NCBI RefSeq assembly: GCF_003854275.1
Contig: NZ_QTQP01000006.1
Coordinates: 148,201-212,200 of the forward strand
Direction: 5' to 3'
Source: Burkholderia sp. Bp8963
GTDB taxonomy: Bacteria > Pseudomonadota > Gammaproteobacteria > Burkholderiales > Burkholderiaceae
Length of the DNA stretch: 64,000 bases
In this document: positions 1 through 8,678 of the stretch, one piece after another
Numbering within the stretch: position 1 is the stretch's first letter
How the letters are laid out: each line of letters opens with the position of its first letter
Notes under the pieces: generated by a model
What the model was told of the DNA's origin: nothing
Databases searched by the model: none
Seen by the model: the letters and a program-made list of their open reading frames with translations, nothing else
Made by a program: the position numbers and the translations under genes

Positions 1-31
1 CGGCGTGCGTGTGGTGGTTCGCTCAGTTCGT

Positions 32-1900
32 TCAGATCTCGTCGAGCCGGCGGCCGGCCAGCGCACGCTTGATGCTCTTGTCCATCCGGCGCGCGGCGAA
101 TTCGTCGGTGCCTTCCGCGAGCGACTTAGTCGCCGCCTCGATCGCGTCCGTGTCATCGCCCTGCGCGACCGTGCGCAGCGCCGCGACACGCGCGTCGACA
201 TCTGCGCGCTCCGCGTCGTCGAGCAGTTCGCCGTCCGCGGCAAGCGCCGCTTCCGTCGCCTCGATCATCCGCTCGGCCTCGACCTGCGCCTCGCGCAACG
301 CGCGCGCGCGCATGTCGATCTCGGCGGTCTTGAAGCTCTCCTCGAGCATCTTCGCGATGTCGTCGTCGGCAAGGCCGTACGACGGCTTCACGACAACCGA
401 CGCCTCGACGCCCGAATGCTGTTCGCGCGCGAACACCGACAGCAGGCCATCCGCATCGACCTGGTAGGTCACGCGGATGCGCGCGGCACCAGCCGTCATC
501 GGCGGAATGCCGCGCAATTCGAAACGCGCGAGCGAACGGCAGTCGGCCACGAGCTCACGCTCGCCCTGCACGACGTGGATCGCCATCGCGGTCTGGCCGT
601 CCTTGAAGGTCGTGAACTCCTGCGCGCGCGCGATCGGGATCGTCGAATTGCGCGGAATGATTTTCTCGACGAGGCCGCCCATCGTCTCGACGCCGAGCGA
701 CAGCGGAATCACGTCGAGCAGCAGCCAGTCGTCGTTGCCACCGCGGTTGCCGGCGAGCAGGTCGGCCTGGATCGCCGCGCCGAGCGCGACGACCTGATCC
801 GGATCGAGATTCACGAGCGGCGGCTGGCCGAAATGCTTCGCGACCGCGTCGCGGATCACCGGCATGCGCGTCGCGCCGCCGACGAGCACCACGCCCTTGA
901 TGTCGGCCGGCGTCACCTGCGCGTCGCGCAGCGCCTTGCGGGTCGGCGTCAGCGTGCGCTGCACGAGCGGCTCGACGAGCGCGGCGAACGTGTCGTGCGT
1001 GACCGTCTGCGCGAGCTGCGCGCCGGTCGACAGCGTGACGTCGAGCGACGCCTGCGGCGCCGCCGACAGCGCTTCCTTCAGCACCCGCACGCGATCGAGC
1101 AGCAGGCGCACGTCCTCGGGCGCGAGCGTCGCCGGATCGATGCCGGCTTGCGCGAGCACGTGACCGAACAGCGCGTGGTCGAAATCGTCGCCGCCGAGCG
1201 CCGAATCGCCGCCCGCGGCGAGCACTTCGAACACGCCCTTCGTCAGCTTCAGGATCGACAGGTCGAACGTGCCGCCGCCGAGGTCATATACCGCGTACAG
1301 ACCTTCGGCCGCGTTATCGAGGCCGTAGGCAATCGCCGCCGCGGTCGGTTCGTTCAGCAGGCGCAGCACGTTCAGGCCGGCGAGACGTGCGGCATCCTTC
1401 GTCGCCTGGCGCTGCGCTTCGTCGAAATAGGCCGGCACCGTGATCACCGCGCCGACCAGCTCGTCGCCGAGCGTGTCTTCCGCGCGCTGGCGCAGCGTTG
1501 CGAGAATCTCGGCCGACACCTCGACCGGGCTCTTCACGCCATCGACGGTGCGAATCTGCACCATGCCCGGCGCGTCGACGAATTCGTACGGCGCATTCGC
1601 CGCGCCTTCGACCTCGGCCTTGCCGCGGCCCATGAAGCGCTTGACCGACACGATCGTGTTGCGCGGGTCGGTCGCGGCCTGCTCCTTCGCGTCGTGGCCG
1701 ATCCGGCGGCCGCCCTTCTCGAGGTAACGCACCACCGACGGCAGCAGCACGCGGCCCGCGTCGTCCGGCAACACTTCCGGCACGCTGTTGCGCACGGCCG
1801 CGACGAGCGAGTTCGTCGTGCCGAGATCGATCCCGACGGCGAGCCGCCGCTGGTGCGGCGCCGGCGCCATGCCCGGTTCGGAAATTTGCAGTAAAGCCAT
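32..1900 (-). CDS. hscA: Fe-S assembly Hsp70 chaperone HscA
   Basis: This is a specialised Hsp70 that, with HscB, uses ATP to promote transfer of [2Fe-2S] clusters from the scaffold IscU to acceptor proteins in the cytoplasm. The 622-residue protein begins its nucleotide-binding domain with GIDLGTTNS at residues 23-31, and [15 protein letters not shown] and [13 protein letters not shown] phosphate/adenosine motifs follow. The C-terminal third is the substrate-binding domain. Length matches E. coli HscA (about 616). It is the last isc gene visible, 55 bp after hscB. The ferredoxin (fdx) and iscX genes that usually follow would lie beyond the window edge. The product is identified by family and by gene order; DnaK is excluded by length and context. 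Confidence 0.96.
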   Translation of the reverse strand: MALLQISEPGMAPAPHQRRLAVGIDLGTTNSLVAAVRNSVPEVLPDDAGRVLLPSVVRYLEKGGRRIGHDAKEQAATDPRNTIVSVKRFMGRGKAEVEGAANAPYEFVDAPGMVQIRTVDGVKSPVEVSAEILATLRQRAEDTLGDELVGAVITVPAYFDEAQRQATKDAARLAGLNVLRLLNEPTAAAIAYGLDNAAEGLYAVYDLGGGTFDLSILKLTKGVFEVLAAGGDSALGGDDFDHALFGHVLAQAGIDPATLAPEDVRLLLDRVRVLKEALSAAPQASLDVTLSTGAQLAQTVTHDTFAALVEPLVQRTLTPTRKALRDAQVTPADIKGVVLVGGATRMPVIRDAVAKHFGQPPLVNLDPDQVVALGAAIQADLLAGNRGGNDDWLLLDVIPLSLGVETMGGLVEKIIPRNSTIPIARAQEFTTFKDGQTAMAIHVVQGERELVADCRSLARFELRGIPPMTAGAARIRVTYQVDADGLLSVFAREQHSGVEASVVVKPSYGLADDDIAKMLEESFKTAEIDMRARALREAQVEAERMIEATEAALAADGELLDDAERADVDARVAALRTVAQGDDTDAIEAATKSLAEGTDEFAARRMDKSIKRALAGRRLDEI

Positions 1901-1955
1901 CTTGGTTCGTTCGGGCGCTCACGCCCGTTTGCTGCGCGTGCTGCGACGCACGCGG

Positions 1956-2483
1956 TTAATGTTCGAGCCGCTCGATCTGCGCGCTCACTTCCGCCGCGAC
2001 CCGCTCGATGAACATCATCTGGCGCACGGCCTCGGCGGCGGGCTGGTCCGCGCCGCTGTCGAGCAACGTGCCGAGACGTTCGAGACGCGCGCGCTTTTCG
2101 TCGCGCAGTTCGGCAAGCAGCGCGTCGAGCGCATCGACGTTGCGCGCCGCCGCGGCATCCTCGATGCCTTCGCGCCATTCCATCTGCTGCATCAGGAACG
2201 CCGGCTCCATCGCTGTGTTGTTCTCCGCACCGATATCGATGCCGCGCAGCAACAGCAGATAGGTCGCCCGCTTCAGCGGATCGCGCAGTGTCCGGTATGC
2301 CTCGTTCGCGCGGGTCGCCCATTGCATCGCAATGCGTTTCTGCGCGTCGCCCGCCGCCGCGAAGCGGTCGGGATGCACCTGCGTCTGCACGGTCCGGTAC
2401 GCGGCGTCGAGCGCCGCATCGTCGATCGCGAACTGCGCCGGCAGGTGGAACAGGTCGAAGTGGCTGTCTTTCAGCGAGACCAT
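1956..2483 (-). CDS. hscB: J-domain co-chaperone HscB
   Basis: HscB delivers cluster-loaded IscU to HscA and stimulates its ATPase. From the chosen start ([10 protein letters not shown]) the protein is 175 residues, the normal size. The J-domain carries HPD at about residues 37-39, and the remaining helical C-terminal half is the IscU-binding HSCB_C domain. The frame stays open further upstream, but that extension crosses a terminator-like hairpin and has no family similarity, so I start at 2483. The adjacent in-frame ATG at 2486 is equally possible. It lies between iscA and hscA on the same strand. Confidence 0.95.
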   Translation of the reverse strand: MVSLKDSHFDLFHLPAQFAIDDAALDAAYRTVQTQVHPDRFAAAGDAQKRIAMQWATRANEAYRTLRDPLKRATYLLLLRGIDIGAENNTAMEPAFLMQQMEWREGIEDAAAARNVDALDALLAELRDEKRARLERLGTLLDSGADQPAAEAVRQMMFIERVAAEVSAQIERLEH

Positions 2484-2528
2484 CATCGCGTTCAATTCCA
2501 GTTCGTCGCGCGGCGAACGCCGCACATC

Positions 2529-2550
2529 AAAAAGGCGGCATGTGCCGCCT
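2529..2550 (-). terminator. Terminator-like hairpin inside the isc operon
   Basis: On the minus strand, 22 bp after the iscA stop, AGGCGGCA and TGCCGCCT form a GC-rich stem closed by a very short loop, followed directly by five U residues. This is the form of an intrinsic terminator or attenuator and would reduce hscB-hscA transcription relative to iscRSUA. Read-through is expected, since the operon order is conserved. Confidence 0.7.
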
Positions 2551-2571
2551 CTTGCCCGCATCGCGCGGTCG

Positions 2572-2895
2572 TCACACGCGGAACGATTCGCCGCAACCGC
2601 ACTCGTCCTTCACGTTCGGGTTGTTGAACTTGAACCCTTCGTTCAGGCCTTCGCGCGCGAAATCGAGTTCGGTGCCGTCGATATACGCGAGACTCTTCGG
2701 ATCGACGATGACCTTCACGCCATGGCTCTCGAACACCTGATCCTCGGGTGCGAGCTCATCGACATACTCGAGCTTGTACGCGAGGCCCGAGCAACCGGTC
2801 GTGCGAACGCCGAGCCGCAGGCCCAGCCCCTTGCCGCGCCGGCCCAGGTACTTCTGGACGTGCTGCGCTGCTTTTTCGGTCAGTGTAATTGCCAT
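2572..2895 (-). CDS. iscA: Iron-sulphur cluster assembly protein IscA
   Basis: This A-type carrier accepts iron or Fe-S clusters and helps deliver [4Fe-4S] clusters to apoproteins. It has 107 residues, as in E. coli, with the three invariant cysteines at C35 (TTGCSG), C99 and C101 (ECGCGESF at the C-terminus). It lies 63 bp downstream of iscU. The terminator-like hairpin that follows makes iscA the probable end of the most abundant isc transcript. ErpA is a close relative, but the position directly after iscU favours IscA. Confidence 0.96.
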   Translation of the reverse strand: MAITLTEKAAQHVQKYLGRRGKGLGLRLGVRTTGCSGLAYKLEYVDELAPEDQVFESHGVKVIVDPKSLAYIDGTELDFAREGLNEGFKFNNPNVKDECGCGESFRV

Positions 2896-2958
2896 GATGT
2901 CCTTGCCGCGGCGCGCCGATCGCGGCGCGTCGCGTTCCAGCTAGTCGCTCGATGCCGC

Positions 2959-3366
2959 TCAGGCAGCTGCCTGATCGCCTTGCTCGCCGTCGTGGCGCTT
3001 CTTGTAGTCGGCCACCGCCGCCTTGATCGCGTCTTCCGCGAGGATCGAACAATGGATCTTCACGGGCGGCAGCGCCAGCTCTTCGGCGATCTGCGTGTTC
3101 TTGATCGCGAGCGCCTCGTCGAGCGTCTTGCCCTTCACCCATTCGGTCACGAGCGAACTCGACGCGATCGCCGAGCCGCAACCGTACGTCTTGAACTTTG
3201 CGTCCTCGATCACACCGTCCGCACCTACGCGGATCTGCAGCTTCATCACGTCGCCGCAGGCCGGCGCGCCGACCATACCGGTACCGACTGCGTCGTCGTC
3301 CTTCGCGAACGAGCCGACGTTACGCGGGTTTTCGTAGTGATCCAGAACCTTGTTGCTGTAAGACAT
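2959..3366 (-). CDS. iscU: Fe-S cluster scaffold IscU
   Basis: IscU is the scaffold on which [2Fe-2S] clusters are built from sulphur supplied by IscS. The cluster-ligand cysteines are visible at C37 (PACGD, with the regulatory Asp at 39), C63 (YGCGSA) and C106 (KIHCS). The HscA recognition motif LPPVK is at 99-103. It has 135 residues, with a short Ala/Gln-rich tail. It sits 68 bp after iscS. All functional residues expected of the family are intact. Confidence 0.97.
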   Translation of the reverse strand: MSYSNKVLDHYENPRNVGSFAKDDDAVGTGMVGAPACGDVMKLQIRVGADGVIEDAKFKTYGCGSAIASSSLVTEWVKGKTLDEALAIKNTQIAEELALPPVKIHCSILAEDAIKAAVADYKKRHDGEQGDQAAA

Positions 3367-3434
3367 GACTCAGACTCCTTGACTCGTTACGTCTGCGTGC
3401 GCCAATCCGCCCGCGTGTGTATTCAATGCGGTGT

Positions 3435-4658
3435 TCAGTGCGCGGCCCATTCGATCGTCGACAGATCGATGCCTTCCTGGTGCATTTCCCAAAGCGGCGA
3501 CAGTTCGCGCAGCTTCGCGATCTTGCTGTTCAGCAGATTGATCACGTAGTCCACCTCCTGCTCCGTCGTGAAGCGGCCGACCGTGAAGCGGATCGAGCTG
3601 TGCGCGAGTTCGTCGTTGCGGCCGAGCGCACGCAGCACGTACGACGGCTCCAGCGACGCCGACGTGCACGCGGAGCCCGACGACACCGCGACGTCCTTGA
3701 TCGCCATGATCAGCGACTCGCCTTCGACGAAGTTGAAGCTGATGTTCAGGTTGTGCGGGATCCGGTGTTCCATGTCGCCGTTCACGTACGTTTCCTCGAT
3801 CTGCGACAGGCCGCGCAGCAGCTTGTCGCGCAGCATCCGGATCCGCTCGTTCTCGGTCGCCATTTCTTCCCTGGCGATCCGGAATGCCTCACCCATGCCG
3901 ACGATCTGGTGCGTCGCCAGCGTGCCCGAGCGCATCCCGCGCTCGTGGCCGCCGCCGTGCATCTGCGCTTCGATGCGCACGCGCGGCTTGCGGCGCACGT
4001 ACAGCGCGCCGATGCCCTTCGGGCCGTAGGTCTTGTGCGCGGAGAACGACATCAGATCGACCTTCAGCTTCGCGAGGTCGATCTCGACCTTGCCGGTGGA
4101 CTGCGCGGCGTCGACGTGGAAGATGATGCCCTTTTCGCGACAGATCTCGCCGATCGTCTCGATGTCCTGGATCACGCCGATCTCGTTGTTGACGTGCATC
4201 ACCGACACGACGATCGTGTCCGGGCGCAACGCGGCCTTGAATGCGTCGAGGTCGATCAGGCCGTTATCCTTCACGTCCAGATAGGTGACTTCGAAGCCGT
4301 CGCGCTCGAGCTCGCGGCAGGTGTCGAGCACGGCCTTGTGCTCGGTCTTCACCGTGATGATGTGCTTGCCCTTGCCCTGGTAGAAGTTCGCGGCGCCCTT
4401 GATCGCAAGGTTGTCCGACTCGGTCGCGCCCGACGTCCAGATGATTTCCCGCGGATCCGCGTTCACGAGCGCGGCCACCTGCTCGCGCGCCTCTTCGACC
4501 GCGCGTTCCGCGTCCCAGCCGTACGCATGGCTGCGCGACGCCGGATTGCCGAACTGCTCGCGCAAGTACGGCACCATCTTGTCGACCACGCGCGGATCGA
4601 CCGGCGTCGTCGCGCTGTAATCCATGTAGATGGGCAGGTGGAGAGTCTCTTGGGTCAT
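3435..4658 (-). CDS. iscS: Cysteine desulfurase IscS
   Basis: This PLP enzyme converts L-cysteine to alanine and passes persulphide sulphur to IscU and to tRNA thiolation. The 407-residue protein has the PLP lysine in SFSAHKT (K209) and the mobile-loop active-site cysteine in [15 protein letters not shown] (C331). The C-terminal segment ending in STIEWAAH resembles the conserved IscS tail that contacts IscU. It lies between iscR and iscU on the same strand. NifS/SufS alternatives are unlikely given the loop sequence and operon. Confidence 0.97.
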   Translation of the reverse strand: MTQETLHLPIYMDYSATTPVDPRVVDKMVPYLREQFGNPASRSHAYGWDAERAVEEAREQVAALVNADPREIIWTSGATESDNLAIKGAANFYQGKGKHIITVKTEHKAVLDTCRELERDGFEVTYLDVKDNGLIDLDAFKAALRPDTIVVSVMHVNNEIGVIQDIETIGEICREKGIIFHVDAAQSTGKVEIDLAKLKVDLMSFSAHKTYGPKGIGALYVRRKPRVRIEAQMHGGGHERGMRSGTLATHQIVGMGEAFRIAREEMATENERIRMLRDKLLRGLSQIEETYVNGDMEHRIPHNLNISFNFVEGESLIMAIKDVAVSSGSACTSASLEPSYVLRALGRNDELAHSSIRFTVGRFTTEQEVDYVINLLNSKIAKLRELSPLWEMHQEGIDLSTIEWAAH

Positions 4659-4720
4659 CTGTCGCTCCGGATATTCTGTGCAGGGGCTATGTGTTGGATG
4701 TCAGCGGGCCGTGTCGGCGC

Positions 4721-5260
4721 TCACGAACTGGCGATGTTGAACACCGAATTCGGACCGAGCGGCATCGTGCGCACTGGCTCGGCGGGCGCGGCGGCGGGCT
4801 CCGGCGAGCGGCGGTCGCGCAGCACCGCGGGCGCGCCTTCGCGCGTGCGCTGCTGATCGACGAGATCCTGCAGCGACACCGAATCGAGGTATTCGACCAT
4901 CTTCTGATTGAGGGTGGCCCACAGCTCGTGCGTCATGCAGTGGCCGTCCGGCTGCTTCGAGCCGTCGCACGTGCCTTTGCCGCCGCACTGCGTGGCGTCG
5001 AGCGGTTCGTCGACCGCAATAATAATGTCGGCAACGGTGACGTCCTGCGCGCGGCGCGCGAGGTTGTAACCGCCGCCCGGACCGCGCACGGATTCGACGA
5101 TTTCATGTCTGCGCAGCTTGCCGAACAGCTGTTCGAGGTACGAGAGCGAAATCCGCTGGCGCTGGCTGATGCCTGCAAGCGTCACCGGGCCCTGCTCGTG
5201 GCGCAGTGCCAAGTCAATCATCGCCGTGACGGCGAAACGACCTTTAGTGGTGAGTCTCAT
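4721..5260 (-). CDS. iscR: Fe-S-sensing transcriptional regulator IscR
   Basis: This Rrf2-family winged-helix regulator represses the isc operon when it carries a [2Fe-2S] cluster. It has 179 residues with the HTH in the first 70. The cluster ligands appear as C92, C98 and C108 with H111. Compared with the E. coli C92/C98/C104/H107 pattern there are four extra residues between the second and third cysteines. The C-terminal 40 residues are Pro/Ala-rich and probably disordered. It is first in the operon and follows the tandem IscR-like sites, consistent with autoregulation. Confidence 0.96.
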   Translation of the reverse strand: MRLTTKGRFAVTAMIDLALRHEQGPVTLAGISQRQRISLSYLEQLFGKLRRHEIVESVRGPGGGYNLARRAQDVTVADIIIAVDEPLDATQCGGKGTCDGSKQPDGHCMTHELWATLNQKMVEYLDSVSLQDLVDQQRTREGAPAVLRDRRSPEPAAAPAEPVRTMPLGPNSVFNIASS

Positions 5261-5277
5261 GGTGTCTAGGGGACTGC

Positions 5278-5329
5278 AATCTTGACGATTTTGGTCAAGT
5301 ATAAATATTTGACGAATTTAGTCAAGTAT
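5278..5329 (-). promoter_or_regulatory. isc promoter with two IscR type-1-like sites
   Basis: Two 25-bp sites, 5305-5329 and 5278-5302, both read ATACTTGAC on the minus strand, then an A/T-rich centre, then GTCAA. This closely follows the E. coli type-1 IscR consensus. Within them, TTGACT (plus positions 5320-5325), 16 bp, then TATACT (5298-5303) form a sigma-70 promoter for iscR. Transcription would start about 30 bp before the iscR ATG. Bound holo-IscR would cover both the -35 and -10 elements. Confidence 0.85.
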
Positions 5330-5381
5330 CCCTGTCTTCAACAGGGTATTCGCAAAGCAGTTAACAGAACCGCTTCGGAAC

Positions 5382-5864
5382 TCAACTCGACACGCGCTCG
5401 CGCAACGTATCCAGAAGGCCGCGGCAGGCGTCCTCGCACTGGTCGAGCACCTGTTCGAAACCCTGCGCGCCGCCGAAATAAGGGTCGGCGACCTCGGTTT
5501 CCGGCGCCTGCGGCGCGAACGCCATCAGCAGCCGCAGCTTGTCTCGAAATTGCGGCGGGCAGCGCCGGCGCAACTCCGCGAGATTGGCCTCGTCCATCGC
5601 GAGCAGCAGATCGAAGCGCTCGAAATCGGCTGCGCCCACCTGCCGCGCGCGCAGCGCCGACAGGTCGTAGCCGCGTGCGCTTGCGGCCGTCTGCGCTCGC
5701 GTATCGGGCGGCTCGCCAACGTGCCAGTCGCCGGTGCCGGCAGAATCGATTTCGACGCGATCCGACAGCCCGGCAGCGTCCACCTGATGGCGCATCACGC
5801 CTTCCGCGGTGGGAGAGCGGCAGATGTTGCCGAGACAGACGAAACAGATCGCTACGCGGGTCAT
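5382..5864 (-). CDS. Low-molecular-weight protein tyrosine phosphatase
   Basis: This 160-residue cytoplasmic phosphatase (LMW-PTP/arsenate-reductase fold) hydrolyses phosphotyrosine. The signature P-loop CLGNICRS (C10 to R16, the C-X5-R motif) is at the N-terminus. The general-acid DP motif lies in VADPYFGG near residue 120. The start MTRVAI places the P-loop at the usual distance; the upstream in-frame extension has no family match. It lies upstream of the isc promoter on the same strand, so the two are probably separate units. There is no adjacent tyrosine kinase or capsule cluster, so its substrate cannot be inferred. Confidence 0.92.
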   Translation of the reverse strand: MTRVAICFVCLGNICRSPTAEGVMRHQVDAAGLSDRVEIDSAGTGDWHVGEPPDTRAQTAASARGYDLSALRARQVGAADFERFDLLLAMDEANLAELRRRCPPQFRDKLRLLMAFAPQAPETEVADPYFGGAQGFEQVLDQCEDACRGLLDTLRERVSS

Positions 5865-5965
5865 CACGCTACCGGAAAGCCGCGGCGGACCGCGCATGGA
5901 GAGGACGCGCCATTATACAAAGGCACACGGATTCGCGCCGCCGCGCGATGCGACGGTGAACTGCG

Positions 5966-6193
5966 TCAGAGCGCCTTCGGCACGGCGAGCGCGACGTCGC
6001 CCGACGCAGCAGGCAGCGATTTCGCCGTATCGCCGACGAGACCGAACGACACGGTGCGCGCCAGCTCGGCCGATGCCTGGTGAACCGCGAGCGGACCGCG
6101 CGACGGCGCACCACCGATCGAATGCAGATAAGCGGCTGCCGCGAGCGGCACGACGATCGCCAACGGCCAGTACATCGATATTGTCCTTTTCAT
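5966..6193 (-). CDS. Small putative membrane or exported protein, unknown function
   Basis: I do not recognise this 75-residue protein. Residues 8-22 (YWPLAIVVPLAAAAY) form a single hydrophobic segment after a positively charged start (MKR), suggesting a signal peptide or membrane anchor. The rest is a mildly polar tail with no cysteines. A very good Shine-Dalgarno (AAGGAGGT, 7-8 nt before ATG) and a plausible promoter support it as a real gene. It lies 135 bp downstream of lutB on the same strand, where lutC might have been expected, but it has no resemblance to LutC. Confidence 0.65.
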   Translation of the reverse strand: MKRTISMYWPLAIVVPLAAAAYLHSIGGAPSRGPLAVHQASAELARTVSFGLVGDTAKSLPAASGDVALAVPKAL

Positions 6194-6249
6194 GATGCGA
6201 CCTCCTTGACCTGATGCCCCGAAACCCTCTTCCGGGGACTACAGGGGTA

Positions 6250-6278
6250 ATTCTATAGATCGCATCTATCGGGATAAA
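6250..6278 (-). promoter_or_regulatory. Candidate promoter of the small gene at 5966-6193
   Basis: On the minus strand TTTATC (plus 6273-6278), 17 bp, TAGAAT (6250-6255) is a reasonable sigma-70 promoter. The -10 region lies in a dyad, TAGAT-GCG-ATCTA. The leader downstream can form a CCCCG/CGGGG hairpin (6217-6237) before the strong ribosome binding site. Confidence 0.45.
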
Positions 6279-6328
6279 TACGTAAATAGCGAACGCAGTG
6301 TTGCGGCCCGATGAACAGTCGCGCGCGG

Positions 6329-7741
6329 TCAGCCGAGATGGCTGCGGGACGCCGCATACAGCTCCCGGAACGTGCGCCCCGTCGGTACGGGCAAGTCGCG
6401 CGTATCCATCCAGCCGCCCATCATCGGCAGGCGCCGCAGCATGCCGCCATCGCCGCCCAGCCGCTCGAGAATGCGCACCGCGAGTTTCGTCGTGAGCGCG
6501 TACAGCATCGGCCGGCGCGCGACGAAGCCCCACACGGCGAGCGCCGCCCGCTCGCGCCATGGCCGCAGATGCCGCTCGACCTGCTTCTCGCGCAGCGTGC
6601 GCAGCAGGTGCGACAACGGAATGCCGACCGGACACACGCTGTCGCACTCGCCGCACAGCGTCGCCGCCTGCGGCAGGTCGAGCGCACGGTCGAGCCCGAC
6701 GTAGCTCGGCGTCAGCACCGAGCCCATCGGCCCCGGATAGACCCATCCGTACGCATGGCCGCCGACCTTCTGGTATACGGGGCAATGGTTCATGCACGCA
6801 CCGCAGCGGATGCAGCGCAGCATCTCCTGGAACTCGCCGCCGATGAGGCCCGTGCGGCCGCCGTCGACGAGCACCACGTAGTTGTGCTCGGGGCCATCCT
6901 CGTCGCCTGGCTGGCGCGGCCCGGTCAGCAACGAGAAATAGTTCGACGCCCTCTGACCGGTGGCCGAGCGCGGCAGCAGGCGCATCGCGGTCGCGAGATC
7001 CTCGAGCGTCGGCAGCACCTTCTCGATGCCCGTCACCGCGACGTGCACGCGCGGCATCACCGTGCACATCCCCTCGTTGCCCTCGTTCGTCACGAGCGCG
7101 ACCGAGCCCGTCTCGGCGATCACGAAGTTGCCGCCCGTCACGCCCATGTCGGCCGACATGAAGTGCGGACGCAGCATCTCGCGCGCCTCGCGCGTCATGT
7201 CGGGGATCTCCGACAGCCTTTCGCGGTGATGGGTGCGCGCGAACAGGTCCGCGATCTCGTCCTTGTCCTTGTGCACGACGGGCGCAATGATGTGGCTCGG
7301 CGGCTCGTTGTCGTTGATCTGCAGGATGTATTCGCCGAGATCCGTCTCGATCGACTGCACGCCCATCTCGCCGAGCACCGCGTTCAGGCGCATTTCCTCG
7401 GACACCATCGACTTGGTCTTGATGACCTTCTTCACGTCGTGACGGCGCGCGATGTCGGCAACGAGCCGCGCGGCGTCGGCCGTCGTCTCCGCGAACAGCA
7501 CCGTCGTGCCGCGCCGCGTCGCCTCCCGCTCGAACGCTTCGAGCCAGACGTCGAGGTTCTCGAGCGCACGGTTGCGGCGCGCCTTCAGCGCCGCGCGCGT
7601 CGCCGGGAAGTCGATCTGCGTGATCGCGTCGGCGCGTGCCGACACGAATTTCGTCGACAGCTTCTTCAGGTTCTGCTGCAGGCGCTGGTCGGCGAGCTTC
7701 TGGCCGGCGCGCGCCTTGAAATGCATCGATTGGACTTGCAT
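6329..7741 (-). CDS. lutB: L-lactate oxidation iron-sulphur protein LutB
   Basis: LutB (YkgF/LldF) is the iron-sulphur subunit of the non-flavin L-lactate oxidation complex. The 470-residue protein has an N-terminal LUD domain, then two [4Fe-4S] motifs, CIRCGACMNHCP (about residues 310-321) and CGECDSVCPVGIP (about 358-370), then a C-terminal DUF3390-like segment. It starts 34 bp after lutA on the same strand, so the two are co-transcribed. No lutC follows within the window. Confidence 0.9.
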   Translation of the reverse strand: MQVQSMHFKARAGQKLADQRLQQNLKKLSTKFVSARADAITQIDFPATRAALKARRNRALENLDVWLEAFEREATRRGTTVLFAETTADAARLVADIARRHDVKKVIKTKSMVSEEMRLNAVLGEMGVQSIETDLGEYILQINDNEPPSHIIAPVVHKDKDEIADLFARTHHRERLSEIPDMTREAREMLRPHFMSADMGVTGGNFVIAETGSVALVTNEGNEGMCTVMPRVHVAVTGIEKVLPTLEDLATAMRLLPRSATGQRASNYFSLLTGPRQPGDEDGPEHNYVVLVDGGRTGLIGGEFQEMLRCIRCGACMNHCPVYQKVGGHAYGWVYPGPMGSVLTPSYVGLDRALDLPQAATLCGECDSVCPVGIPLSHLLRTLREKQVERHLRPWRERAALAVWGFVARRPMLYALTTKLAVRILERLGGDGGMLRRLPMMGGWMDTRDLPVPTGRTFRELYAASRSHLG

Positions 7742-7775
7742 CGCGGTCTCGGGGAAAAGTGAGCGGAACCGGGCG

Positions 7776-8498
7776 TCAGACGTCGCCCGCGAGCACCTGC
7801 GCGACGTGCAGCACGCGCGTGTCGCGGTCGCCCGTACGGCGCAACCGCCCTTCGATGTTCAGCATGCAGCCGAGATCGCCGAGCACGACGGCGCCCGCGC
7901 CGGACGCGCGCACGTTCGCGCATTTCTCGTCGGCGATCGCTGCCGAGATGTCGCCGTACTTGACCGCGAACGTGCCGCCGAAGCCGCAGCAGTGCTCGCA
8001 ATCCTTCATCTCGGTGATCGCGACGCCGCGCTGCGCGAGCAGCGCGCGCGGCTGCGCCTTCACGCCGAGCTCGCGCAAGCCCGAGCACGAGTCGTGGTAC
8101 GTGACCGGGCCCGCGAACTCGCCCGGCTCGAGCTTCACCCTGGCGACATTCACAAGGAAGTCGGTCAGTTCGTAGACCTTTTGCTGGAACCGGGAGAAAC
8201 GCCCCATCAGCTCGGGGTCGTCGCGGAACAGGTCGCCATAGTGCGTGCGGATCATCCCGCCGCACGACCCCGACGGCGCGACCACGTAGTCGAACTGCTC
8301 GAACTCGCGCAGCGTCTTCTCCGCCAGGTCGCGCGCGAGCGCGCGGTCGCCGGAGTTGTACGCCGGCTGGCCGCAGCACGTCTGCGCCGGCGGCACGAAC
8401 ACCTCGAAGCCCGCGTCGCGAATCAGCTTGAGCGCGGAAAAGCCGATTTCGGGACGCATCAGATCGACCAGGCAGGTCACGAACAAACCGACTCGCAT
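7776..8498 (-). CDS. lutA: L-lactate oxidation protein LutA (YkgE type)
   Basis: LutA is a cysteine-rich (Fe-S)-binding subunit of the L-lactate oxidising complex. The 240-residue protein carries both CCG-domain motifs, TCCGQPAYNSG (C41-C42) and DCEHCCGFGG (C167, C170-C171), which bind an Fe-S cluster. The start MRVGLFVTC is set by AAGGAG 7 nt upstream; the much longer open frame upstream runs through the divergent iclR gene and is not coding. It is the first gene of the lutAB unit and divergent from an IclR regulator, which likely controls it. Confidence 0.92.
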   Translation of the reverse strand: MRVGLFVTCLVDLMRPEIGFSALKLIRDAGFEVFVPPAQTCCGQPAYNSGDRALARDLAEKTLREFEQFDYVVAPSGSCGGMIRTHYGDLFRDDPELMGRFSRFQQKVYELTDFLVNVARVKLEPGEFAGPVTYHDSCSGLRELGVKAQPRALLAQRGVAITEMKDCEHCCGFGGTFAVKYGDISAAIADEKCANVRASGAGAVVLGDLGCMLNIEGRLRRTGDRDTRVLHVAQVLAGDV

Positions 8499-8525
8499 AT
8501 GCGCTCCTTCGAGAAAACGGCCCTC

Positions 8526-8554
8526 ATTATCCGCCGTTTGCCCGGCAAGACCAA
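8526..8554 (-). promoter_or_regulatory. Candidate lutAB promoter
   Basis: On the minus strand TTGGTC (plus 8549-8554), 17 bp, GATAAT (8526-8531), giving a start about 20 nt before lutA. It lies in the 180-bp divergent region shared with the IclR gene, whose own candidate -10 is TACAAT at 8634-8639. Confidence 0.5.
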
Positions 8555-8678
8555 CGCCGCCGCGCAACGCGCCCCGCCCGGCGCGGAAACGAGGACTTCC
8601 TCGAACGCCGTTCGCTTTTTTCACGATACGAGATACAATCGGCGGAACAGCGTTTGACGCATCAACGGATTCCCCGAC

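Noticed and set aside
5..1894. 629-codon open frame on the plus strand opposite hscA
   Set aside because: Arg/His-rich translation typical of the antisense frame of a high-GC gene; the minus strand encodes an intact HscA.
6194..6328. Possible degraded lutC between lutB and the small gene
   Set aside because: Only 135 bp, no residual DUF162-like sequence seen; it reads as promoter and leader.
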